From: DATKIY01 sp035543875
GTDB taxonomy: Bacteria; Actinomycetota; Actinomycetes; JAHEKZ01
Direction of reading: 5' to 3'
Assembly (NCBI GenBank): GCA_035543875.1
Contig: DATKIY010000093.1
Location: forward strand, 1-7,545
Length of the DNA: 7,545 bases
The position numbers and the translations under genes were made by a program. Positions 1-5,109 of the stretch are shown here, piece by piece. Each line of letters starts with the position of its first letter. Position 1 is the first letter of the stretch. Under the pieces are notes generated by a model. It ran no database searches and had not been told where the DNA came from. It saw only the letters and a list, made by a program, of their open reading frames with translations.

Positions 1-246
1 TCTGATGCGGTTCGGGCTGAGAAACTGCTGGATGTGGTGCCCGACTTCCCGACCGTTACTTGGGGGCGTGATGAGCTCAATACGGGAGATATGTGGAACT
101 CGAACTCCCTTATCTCATGGTCGCTTGCCCTCAGCGACCATGAGATGAACCTTGTGGAACCGCCACGCCTCGGTCGAGCCCCGGGCTGGGATGGCGGTTT
201 GGTCGTCGCGGCAAGGCAGCAGACTGCCCTTGCGCGCAGCGGTTGA
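1..246 (+). CDS. C-terminal part of an unrecognised conserved-looking protein (5' end cut off by window)
   Basis: Frame 1 is open from the first base to the TGA at 244-246, giving 81 residues with no stop. Codon use (G/C-rich third positions) fits the neighbouring genes. The fragment carries PDFPTVTWGRDELNTGDMWN followed by SNSLISW and, near the end, GRAPGWDGGLVVA. This looks like the conserved tail of an actinobacterial hypothetical protein, but I cannot name the family or a function. A start inside the window (GTG at 34) is possible but unlikely, because the same frame continues upstream with coding-like sequence. The gene ends 30 bases before the GNAT start, on the same strand. It contains a perfect 14-bp inverted repeat at 112-146, listed separately. 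Confidence 0.6.
   Translation, partial: SDAVRAEKLLDVVPDFPTVTWGRDELNTGDMWNSNSLISWSLALSDHEMNLVEPPRLGRAPGWDGGLVVAARQQTALARSG
112..146. repeat. Perfect 14-bp inverted repeat with 7-nt spacer inside coding sequence
   Basis: The left arm ATCTCATGGTCGCT (112-125) and the right arm AGCGACCATGAGAT (133-146) are exact reverse complements around the spacer TGCCCTC (126-132). As RNA this would be a strong hairpin, and a T-G wobble could add one pair outside. No T-run follows on either strand, so it does not look like an intrinsic terminator. It lies in the last third of the partial gene at the left edge. Confidence 0.9.
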
Positions 247-276
247 ACTGCGGCGCCGCCGTCTACTGTTCGGATC
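243..276 (+). promoter_or_regulatory. Probable leaderless promoter of the GNAT gene
   Basis: The hexamer TACTGT (264-269) fits the TANNNT -10 pattern and ends 7 nt before the GTG at 277, the spacing expected if transcription starts at the start codon. A TTGAAC (243-248) could be the -35, but its 15-nt spacer is short. No Shine-Dalgarno is visible before the GTG, which supports a leaderless message. The -35 candidate overlaps the stop codon of the upstream gene. Confidence 0.4.
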
Positions 277-714
277 GTGGAAATCAGACCGGTCCAGCCC
301 AACGACACCGGAGCTGTGGCAGACGCTTACGTCGCAGCGCTCGCCGAACTGACCTATCTACCGGAGCTCTACACCGAAGCCGAGTCACGAGCATTCGTCG
401 AGCAGGTTCTACTTCCCAACAATGAAGTGTGGGTAGCCGAGCAAGATGGAGCAGTGATTGGGTTCGTCGGTTTCGGCGACGGGTCCGTCAGACACCTGTG
501 GATTCAACCTGAGCACCAAAATCAAGGTGCAGGTACAGCGTTGCTCAACGTCGCCAAGACTTGCTGCCCCAAGGGACTGAGGCTAACGGTCTACCAACAG
601 AACATGGGCGCACGCCGACTGTACGAACGCCACGGGTTCACCCTGGTGGAACTGAGAAATGGAAAGGACAACGAAGAAAACGAACCCGACACCGTTTACG
701 TCTGGAAGCCATAA
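277..714 (+). CDS. GNAT-family N-acetyltransferase
   Basis: A 145-residue protein, the usual size of a single GNAT domain, expected to transfer an acetyl group from acetyl-CoA to an amine. The acyl-CoA pyrophosphate loop Q-x-x-G-x-G is at residues 81-86 (QNQGAG), after the beta-4 segment HLWIQPEH (73-80). Motif B, N-x-GARRLYERHGF, spans 109-121 and holds the usual Tyr (116) near the catalytic position. The N-terminus EIRPVQPND is a typical GNAT beta-1 start. The start is GTG with no Shine-Dalgarno, but a TANNNT box stands 7 nt upstream. The family is certain, the substrate is not: it could be a small metabolite, an antibiotic or a protein N-terminus. It ends 9 nt from the stop of the convergent MDMPI-like gene, with no clear terminator between them. 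Confidence 0.9.
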   Translation: MEIRPVQPNDTGAVADAYVAALAELTYLPELYTEAESRAFVEQVLLPNNEVWVAEQDGAVIGFVGFGDGSVRHLWIQPEHQNQGAGTALLNVAKTCCPKGLRLTVYQQNMGARRLYERHGFTLVELRNGKDNEENEPDTVYVWKP

Positions 715-723
715 AGCACAGGT

Positions 724-1350
724 TCAGTGACGAGTTCGAAGCGAGACCACTCCTGGACCCGCCATATCAGCGATCGCAACTTTGCGTCCAGTCATCGCCA
801 TCACCAACGACAGCATCGGTCCCGACACCTGGTCTCCCGCGCCCGTCGACCAATCCGCGTCGGTTGCAGTAAGGGTCAATCCTGCGATCCGACTTTTACT
901 GCCGATCAGCAGGTTGGAGTTCTTGTAGAAGTCCGCGGCTCTGACAAGTGAGGACGTCGGGTAATCGCGGGTGACGCCAAGCGGGCGCCGGATGTCCTCG
1001 CCATGGACGATTGACTCCCCAACCATGGCATCGATCGGACCCGGCGGATGGGTCGTTGCGTCCAGCAGCGACTCAAACTGGGCCAACTGGTCCTCCGGGC
1101 TCGCGCCTAGATAGGCCGTTGCTCTGGCACTGTTGAGCCGATGGAAGCGGAAACCGGACTTAGCAAAGCCAGCGATGAACTTAGACGGGGTGGTGTCCGC
1201 AGTTGAGATCACATGACCGAACACATCGCGGACCGTCCAGTCCGGACACAGCGATTGCGTGGACCAGTCCAGCGGCTTTATGTCACGAAGATCGGCCAGC
1301 AGCGCTCTACGCTCTTCATGGATGATTGGCCAGGCTGTGGAAGTAGCCAT
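724..1350 (-). CDS. Maleylpyruvate isomerase / DinB-fold family protein (mycothiol-dependent type)
   Basis: A 208-residue protein matching the MDMPI N-terminal domain family (TIGR03083-like, DinB four-helix bundle). The helix-2 signature WTVRDVFGH occupies residues 38-46, with metal ligand candidate H46. The second signature GESIVHGEDIRR is at 111-122, with E112, H116 and D119. In this family such His/Glu residues bind a divalent metal, and many members use mycothiol, the actinobacterial thiol, as cofactor. The real substrate is unknown; the maleylpyruvate label is a family name, not a prediction. The ATG is preceded by AGGGG (plus-strand 1357-1361) at 6 nt, a good ribosome binding site. It is divergent from the OsmC-like gene, with 95 bp between start codons, and convergent with the GNAT gene. 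Confidence 0.85.
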   Translation of the reverse strand: MATSTAWPIIHEERRALLADLRDIKPLDWSTQSLCPDWTVRDVFGHVISTADTTPSKFIAGFAKSGFRFHRLNSARATAYLGASPEDQLAQFESLLDATTHPPGPIDAMVGESIVHGEDIRRPLGVTRDYPTSSLVRAADFYKNSNLLIGSKSRIAGLTLTATDADWSTGAGDQVSGPMLSLVMAMTGRKVAIADMAGPGVVSLRTRH

Positions 1351-1432
1351 CGTGTTCCCCTAGTCGGAACGAATCTTGCGGCTCAAAGCCATAGTTGCAC
1401 AGTCAGAATCCAGCGTTAGTGCTCACACCGTC

Positions 1433-1439
1433 AGAAAGG
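1433..1439 (+). promoter_or_regulatory. Shine-Dalgarno that fixes the OsmC-like start
   Basis: AGAAAGG lies 6 nt before the ATG at 1446. The same frame is open further upstream to a TTG at 1395, but that codon has no comparable site, so the ATG is preferred. Confidence 0.6.
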
Positions 1440-1445
1440 TTTCCG

Positions 1446-1949
1446 ATGGATCGAATCTCGCTGAGAGAAGTCCAAGAACCGCTTAAGGAGCAGTATCGGG
1501 AGGATCCAGGGAGTGGAGTTATCGTGCTTCGCGCCCACGGCGATCTTGGTGTCGGAATCACCTGCTCGGTTGAAACGGGACGAGCGATGGCCGAAGCTGG
1601 CCTGCATCCAGCGACCGGTGGTGACGGTAGCAGTCTGTGTTCCGGCGACATGCTTTTGCAGGCGTTGGTCGCCTGTGCCGGTGTCACGCTGCGCGCGGTT
1701 GCAGTCGCGCGCGGGATCGAAGTTTCCGGCTCCATACAAGCTGAAGGTGATCTCGACGTCCGCGGCACGCTCGGAGTCGATCGGGACGCTCCCGTGGGAT
1801 TTCGCGATATCCGGCTGAACTTCGTGCTGGAGTCAAACGCCGATGACTCAGACGTCGATGCCCTGATTGCGACAACTGAGCGGTACTGCGTCGTACTGCA
1901 AACCCTGCTTCGGTCACCGGCGATCAGTGTTTCGCGCGGTGCGCTCTAA
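1446..1949 (+). CDS. OsmC/Ohr-family protein
   Basis: A 167-residue protein of the OsmC/Ohr fold, whose characterised members reduce organic hydroperoxides with a pair of reactive cysteines. The first motif, GDMLLQALVACAGVTLRAVA (residues 67-86), sits in the long central helix with C77. The second, ERYCVVLQTL (145-154), holds C148. These match the two catalytic-cysteine contexts of the family, so peroxidase chemistry is plausible, although several OsmC branches have no known substrate. It is closer to the general OsmC group than to classical Ohr: I do not see the Ohr N-terminal pattern. Additional Cys at 40 and 65 are not part of the known pair. It is divergently placed from the MDMPI-like gene, so the two could share regulation, but I found no convincing operator in 1351-1432. 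Confidence 0.88.
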   Translation: MDRISLREVQEPLKEQYREDPGSGVIVLRAHGDLGVGITCSVETGRAMAEAGLHPATGGDGSSLCSGDMLLQALVACAGVTLRAVAVARGIEVSGSIQAEGDLDVRGTLGVDRDAPVGFRDIRLNFVLESNADDSDVDALIATTERYCVVLQTLLRSPAISVSRGAL

Positions 1950-1995
1950 CCAGAAGGTGAGGCGACCCAGCACTGCGGAATGAGATGATGGCCTC

Positions 1996-2814
1996 GTGTG
2001 GGAGGACGTCGACCAAGCAATCATCTCGGCAGCGGACACCGCAATTCTGCCTCGCTACCAAGCCTTGCTTGCAACTGATGTGCATGAAAAGGATCCCGGC
2101 GACTACGTAACCATCGCGGACCACGAAGCAGAGTCGTTGATTACTTCCGACCTCCAACGAATCACCCCTGGCGTTCCGGTCCTCGGAGAGGAAGCAGCCG
2201 CTGAGCAACCAAGACTCGCGAAGCTGTTGCTCAGTCAGCCACGGCTTTGGGTTGTTGACCCACTGGACGGAACTCGTGCCTTCATCGACGGCCAGCCAGA
2301 CTTCGCGGTCATGGTGGCGCTCATCGAGGCGGGGCAGACCGTTGCGGCGTGGATATGGCAACCGATCCCTCGTGTGATGTTTACGGCCACACGTGGCGGA
2401 GGTGCGTCGCGCAACGGCTTCCCCGTTCGTCGCGATTCTGCAGCAAATGTCGCAGTGAGTGACCTGACCGGCATAACCAAACTCGGCTTCATGCCTAAGG
2501 ACGTCCGGTCGACCATCGCCGGCAACAGCGATGCGTTCAAGTCAGTCAGCCCCGGACCAATCTCCGCCGGCTACTGCTACCCGGAGCTGGTGGAGGGGAT
2601 TGCCGACTTCGTGATGTTCTGGCGAACCCTGGCATGGGACCACGCACCCGGCGTCTTGATCGCCGAGGAGGCCGGCTGCCGCGTGGCGCGGCTCGACGGG
2701 TCGCCGTATGACCCCACGCAGATTGACCTGTCCAGTCGCGGTCTGTTGGCGGCTTCCGACCCCCTGACCTGGGAAAAGGTCCGCGACACCCTGCGGGACT
2801 CAAGTTCAGGTTGA
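1996..2814 (+). CDS. Inositol monophosphatase superfamily phosphatase (IMPase/CysQ-like)
   Basis: A 272-residue protein, the normal size for the lithium-sensitive, Mg2+-dependent phosphatases. Metal-site motifs occur in order: DYVTIADHEAE (36-46, D42), GEE (64-66), WVVDPLDGTRAF (85-96, D88, D91, T93) and AWDHAPGVLIAEEAG (from 213, D215). All catalytic residues appear intact. The family includes inositol-1-phosphatase, 3'(2'),5'-bisphosphate nucleotidase CysQ, fructose-1,6-bisphosphatase and histidinol-phosphatase. The stretch after DGTRAF resembles CysQ/IMPase members, but substrate cannot be settled from motifs. The start is GTG; an in-frame TGA at 1981 leaves no earlier choice. No strong Shine-Dalgarno is seen. 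The stop is 3 nt before the TTG of the small ORF, suggesting one transcript with the next two genes. Confidence 0.92.
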   Translation: MWEDVDQAIISAADTAILPRYQALLATDVHEKDPGDYVTIADHEAESLITSDLQRITPGVPVLGEEAAAEQPRLAKLLLSQPRLWVVDPLDGTRAFIDGQPDFAVMVALIEAGQTVAAWIWQPIPRVMFTATRGGGASRNGFPVRRDSAANVAVSDLTGITKLGFMPKDVRSTIAGNSDAFKSVSPGPISAGYCYPELVEGIADFVMFWRTLAWDHAPGVLIAEEAGCRVARLDGSPYDPTQIDLSSRGLLAASDPLTWEKVRDTLRDSSSG

Positions 2815-2817
2815 GAG

Positions 2818-3039
2818 TTGCCGAATTACATCATTGTGATTCCCTCCCCCTCAGCAGCACACGGGTGGTCGCTCCTGCGTGCTGGCGTTCCGCTGAGTCT
2901 GATCTGCGACCTGGCCCACCCTGACGGTCCGCCGTCCCGCGAGATCCTTACCGCTGAAGCGGTTGAGGATGACGTCGTCCGAGCCCACCCGCGTGGGCGA
3001 TCCATCGAGCTACCAGAGGTCACGATCTCTACGGCATGA
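2818..3039 (+). CDS. Small protein of unknown function (73 aa)
   Basis: An open frame starting at TTG, 3 nt after the phosphatase stop, whose TGA overlaps the ATG of the secreted-protein gene (ATGA at 3036-3039). This packing on both sides is the best evidence that it is translated. A weak AGG (2808-2810) lies 7 nt before the TTG. The product begins with a hydrophobic beta-like segment (NYIIVIPSP), continues with RAGVPLSLICDLAHPDGP (residues 22-39) and ends in a charged stretch. No signal peptide or membrane helix is evident. I do not recognise the family. Translation here could couple to the secreted-protein gene, which lacks its own well-spaced Shine-Dalgarno. Two short hairpins (2950-2963 and 2983-2998) lie inside, so a structured leader is the alternative reading. 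Confidence 0.55.
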   Translation: MPNYIIVIPSPSAAHGWSLLRAGVPLSLICDLAHPDGPPSREILTAEAVEDDVVRAHPRGRSIELPEVTISTA

Positions 3040-4016
3040 GAGTTGTCGCTGGCGTTGCCCTAGCGGTCTGTGCCGTGACCGCTTGGGCCGCCGCGCCCGT
3101 TAACGCGGTTCCCAGCAGCACAGCGGGTGCACAGCAGCGAGCAATCGCGGGCTGTCCGACATTCCCATCCAACAACTACTGGCATGCGGACATCTCGTCG
3201 CTGCCGCAGGACCCACGCAGTGACGCGTGGTTGCGGCATATGTCACCACGTTCGAAGCTGCACCCAGACTTCGGGCCGTCCTACGGTGCTCAACCCGTGC
3301 CATACGGAATTCCGATCACTGTCGTCAACGGGAAACACCGCAAAGTGAACGTGCACTTTGGCTATGCGTCCGAGAGCGATCGTGTGCGCTATCCGCTCGG
3401 ACGGGACACTCACATCGAAGGTGGCTGGAAAGCGCACGGCGACCGTCACGCAATCATCGTCGACAAATCATCATGCACGTTGTACGAGACTTGGAACACG
3501 CGCAAGCGCTCTAAGGGCTGGACCGCAGGTTCCGGCGCAGTGTGGGACTTGCGTTCAAACGCTCTCCGACATGACGGTTGGACGTCGGCCGATGCAGCCG
3601 GCCTCCCGATTCTTCCAGGCCTGCTTCGGTGGGCGGAGGTGAAAGCCGGGAAAGTGGATCACGCCATCCGGTTTACAACCGACGTGACGGACCGGCGATA
3701 CATCTGGCCCGCGCGACACGAAGCCGGCAGCGTCAACAACCGCAACTACCCACCGATGGGCGCCCGCTTTCGTCTGAAGGCTTCCTATGACCTCAGCGGC
3801 TACGGCCGGAACACGCGCGTCATCTTGAAAGGCATGCAGAAGTACGGGCTGGTGCTGGCAGACAACGGCTCACCGTGGTACTTCCAAGGCGACGCAAGCT
3901 CTAAGTGGCCGGGTCGTGTCATTTCCGAGCTGAAACAAGTGCCGGCTCGAGCCTTTGTCGCAGTGGACACGTCGTCGATGCAGGTCGGGGCAAATAGCGG
4001 CCGGGTAAACAACTAG
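3036..4016 (+). CDS. Secreted conserved protein of unknown function
   Basis: A 326-residue protein with an N-terminal signal peptide: Arg2, then a hydrophobic core to about residue 20 and a likely signal peptidase I cut after VNA (residue 24). The mature part has exactly two cysteines, C40 (AGCPTFPSNNYW) and C147 (GDRHAIIVDKSSCTLYE, 135-151), which may form a disulfide. Family-like blocks include LHPDFG (75-80), WTSADAAGLPILPGLLRW (182-199), DHAIRFT (208-214), YIWPARHEAG (222-231), YPPMGARFRLKAS (238-250) and YGLVLADNGSPWYFQG (270-285). I recognise this as a widespread family of bacterial exported proteins without an assigned function. Conserved His, Asp and Glu residues suggest an enzyme or ligand binder, which is inference. 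Its ATG overlaps the small ORF's stop. No transmembrane anchor or LPXTG motif is seen, so release from the cell is likely. Confidence 0.85.
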   Translation: MRVVAGVALAVCAVTAWAAAPVNAVPSSTAGAQQRAIAGCPTFPSNNYWHADISSLPQDPRSDAWLRHMSPRSKLHPDFGPSYGAQPVPYGIPITVVNGKHRKVNVHFGYASESDRVRYPLGRDTHIEGGWKAHGDRHAIIVDKSSCTLYETWNTRKRSKGWTAGSGAVWDLRSNALRHDGWTSADAAGLPILPGLLRWAEVKAGKVDHAIRFTTDVTDRRYIWPARHEAGSVNNRNYPPMGARFRLKASYDLSGYGRNTRVILKGMQKYGLVLADNGSPWYFQGDASSKWPGRVISELKQVPARAFVAVDTSSMQVGANSGRVNN

Positions 4017-4018
4017 GC

Positions 4019-4034
4019 GGCGGAAGAATCCGCC
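4019..4034. terminator. GC-rich hairpin between convergent genes, possible weak terminator
   Basis: GGCGGA (4019-4024) pairs with TCCGCC (4029-4034) around the loop AGAA. It starts 3 bases after the secreted-protein stop and ends 16 bases from the groES-like stop on the other strand. No U-run follows on the plus strand; on the minus strand a short T-rich stretch follows several bases later. It could slow both polymerases or protect 3' ends. Confidence 0.4.
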
Positions 4035-4050
4035 AGAAGTGCGCGATCGT

Positions 4051-4377
4051 TCAAAGGTAGAGACCGGTGGAGCCTTCGATCCGGGCTGCTGCCACGGCGT
4101 GAATGTCGCGCTCCCGCAACATTACGTACGTACCACCATGAAGCTCGACCTCGCCTCGGTCCTCGGGCTCAAACAAAACGCGATCGCCGTCCTGGACGGT
4201 GCGTACGTTAGGCCCGACCCCGACGACTTCTGCCCAGACCAGCCGTTTGCCCACTTGAGCGGTGGCGGGAATAACAATGCCGCCGGTCGACTTTCGCTCA
4301 CCATTGGGTCCCTCTTCTTGCACGAGGACCCGATCGTGCAACAACTGAATGGGCAGCTTGGAACCATTAGTGGACAT
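4051..4377 (-). CDS. GroES-like co-chaperonin (second-type cpn10)
   Basis: A 108-residue cpn10 protein, slightly longer than the usual ~95-100. GroES caps the GroEL ring during protein folding in the cytoplasm. The beta-barrel entry LLHDRVLVQ is at residues 12-20. The mobile loop follows (about 26-45), with the GGIVIP segment at 32-37, whose I-V-I (34-36) corresponds to the tripeptide that binds GroEL. AEVVGVGP (49-56), DGDRVLFEPEDRGEVEL (63-79) and YVMLRERDIHAV (84-95) complete the fold. The tail ending TGLYL extends past canonical GroES. No groEL is adjacent; instead the upstream gene is the DUF3618 gene, 44 bases away, the likely operon partner. This suggests a paralogue separate from a housekeeping groES, which is inference. 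There is no clear Shine-Dalgarno; a TACCCT (plus-strand 4386-4391) lies 8 nt before the ATG and could allow a leaderless message. Confidence 0.9.
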   Translation of the reverse strand: MSTNGSKLPIQLLHDRVLVQEEGPNGERKSTGGIVIPATAQVGKRLVWAEVVGVGPNVRTVQDGDRVLFEPEDRGEVELHGGTYVMLRERDIHAVAAARIEGSTGLYL

Positions 4378-4421
4378 GATGAATCAGGGTAGTCGCGCGT
4401 GCGATTTTCGACTTCGGTGGG

Positions 4422-5003
4422 TCAGCCGCGGTGGAAGATCTTGCGCAGCACCAAAAGCGCGGTAATGCCACCTGCCGCGATCGCGATCGGCTTGGTCTTC
4501 GGCGTTCCGTCTTCGTGCATGAAGACCCGCTTAACGTTGCCCATCGCGTCTTCGGCCAACGTCTGCGGGTTCAGCCGATCGGACAACTCATCGACTCGGG
4601 ACGCCAAGCGCGCTTGCGCAGCATCGATGTCTGCCTGAATTTGCGCGGCTGAACGAGCCTCCGGCGTGTTCGCGCCTTCGGCTTTGCTGGCAGCTTTGGC
4701 AGCAGACTTTTTCGCGGCAGCTTTCTTTGCGGCCTTCTTGGCCGGCGACTTCTTTGCGGTCTTCTTCGCGGCACCGGACGACGAGCCTGCGCCTTGCCCC
4801 GCCGGAGCCCCGGACGGGTGTGCGGGAGGCGGCGGAGTAGACGGAGCCGTCGTTTTGGCTGGCTCGGTCTTGACGGACTCGGCCGAGTCGGTCGACTCAG
4901 CGTCAACAGGCGCGGTACCTGCTGGTGTGGCAGCGTTAGTCACGGCACTCCTTGCCTCGGGGGTGACCTCAGGGCTGTTGCTGGAGGTGACCCCGGGGGT
5001 CAT
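4422..5003 (-). CDS. DUF3618-domain protein with Lys/Ala-rich linker and C-terminal membrane helix
   Basis: 193 residues from the ATG at 5003; an alternative GTG at 5051 would add 16. Neither start has a good Shine-Dalgarno. The ATG is chosen because a TACGGT (plus-strand 5024-5029) could act as its -10, which is weak support. Residues 1-76 are low-complexity, rich in Ser, Thr, Pro, Ala and acidic residues. Residues 78-107 are a Lys/Ala tract with PAKKAAKK-type repeats. The DUF3618 domain runs from about 117 (RSAAQIQADIDAAQARLASR) through LSDRLNPQTLAEDAMGNVKR to about 159. A hydrophobic segment at about 172-186 (IAIAAGGITALLVL) is a probable membrane helix, with a short basic tail. The family has no known function. 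The order DUF3618 then GroES-like suggests a joint envelope or stress role, unproven. The basic tract could bind nucleic acid or anionic lipid. Confidence 0.8.
   Translation of the reverse strand: MTPGVTSSNSPEVTPEARSAVTNAATPAGTAPVDAESTDSAESVKTEPAKTTAPSTPPPPAHPSGAPAGQGAGSSSGAAKKTAKKSPAKKAAKKAAAKKSAAKAASKAEGANTPEARSAAQIQADIDAAQARLASRVDELSDRLNPQTLAEDAMGNVKRVFMHEDGTPKTKPIAIAAGGITALLVLRKIFHRG
4683..4772 (-). repeat. Low-complexity Lys/Ala-coding tract (histone-H1-like)
   Basis: Thirty codons of the DUF3618 gene are almost only AAG/AAA and GCN, giving degenerate short repeats such as TTCTTTGCGG on the plus strand. Such tracts resemble the C-terminal tails of some actinobacterial HU proteins and of histone H1, and tend to vary in length by slippage. 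Confidence 0.75.
4988..5002. repeat. 15-bp perfect palindrome abutting the DUF3618 ATG
   Basis: TGACCCC (4988-4994), central G, GGGGTCA (4996-5002). It covers codons 2-6 of the DUF3618 gene if the ATG at 5003 is used. A similar but non-palindromic GGTGACC occurs at 4962-4968, so the motif may only reflect repeated PxVT codons. It could instead be an operator or an RNA hairpin near the initiation site. Confidence 0.4.
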
Positions 5004-5060
5004 CCCAGGGGAATTGAGGCTCCACCGTACCCAGTCGTTGTCGATGGGCACCAGGTTGGC

Positions 5061-5100
5061 TTATTGCGAATAGTTTGCAGAAGCAACTCATTCGCATTAA
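5061..5100. promoter_or_regulatory. 40-bp near-palindrome, probable operator of the metal ABC operon
   Basis: The left arm TTATTGCGAATAGTTTGC (5061-5078) and the reverse complement of the right arm (5083-5100), TTAATGCGAATGAGTTGC, agree at 14 of 18 positions around the spacer AGAA. Each half is also a rough 15-bp dyad of the form TGCGAAT-N-rich-TTGC (5065-5079 and 5082-5096), with centres 17 bp apart, as if two repressor dimers bind side by side. It covers the predicted -35 to -10 region of the importer genes and lies in the divergent gap to the DUF3618 gene. Fur-superfamily metal regulators (Fur, Zur, Mur) bind 15-bp AT-rich dyads of this layout, but the regulator here is unidentified. Confidence 0.6.
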
Positions 5101-5103
5101 CGT
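5075..5103 (+). promoter_or_regulatory. Predicted leaderless promoter of the metal ABC operon
   Basis: TTGCAG (5075-5080) as -35, a 17-bp spacer, and TAACGT (5098-5103) as a TANNNT -10. The -10 ends 6 nt before the ATG at 5110, so transcription could begin at the start codon. No Shine-Dalgarno lies before that ATG, in agreement. The -35 and spacer lie within the near-palindrome at 5061-5100. Confidence 0.5.
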
Positions 5104-5109
5104 GCTGAT

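Noticed and set aside
1395..1445. Extended TTG start for the OsmC-like protein (17 more residues)
   Set aside because: There is no ribosome binding site at the TTG, whereas the ATG at 1446 has AGAAAGG at 6 nt, and the extra residues do not resemble the family.
1403..1768. Minus-strand ORFs opposite the OsmC-like gene
   Set aside because: They lie antisense to a well-supported gene and show no motif or ribosome binding site.
3341..3360. 7-bp inverted repeat CAAAGTG/CACTTTG with 6-nt loop
   Set aside because: A stem of this size is expected several times by chance in 7.5 kb, and it lies in well-supported coding sequence.
4571..4906. Minus-strand Arg/Pro-rich ORF of 111 codons
   Set aside because: It is an out-of-frame shadow of the same low-complexity DUF3618 coding region, with no domain-like content.
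4666..5073. Plus-strand ORF of 135 codons rich in Ala and Phe that looks like a membrane protein
   Set aside because: It is the antisense image of the Lys/Ala tract of the DUF3618 gene (Lys codons read in reverse give Phe/Leu). The minus frame has a recognisable domain.
5061..5100. Naming the dyad a Zur box or an IdeR/MntR box outright
   Set aside because: The match to the remembered Zur 15-mer is only partial, the IdeR-type TTAGG pattern is absent, and no regulator gene is in the window.
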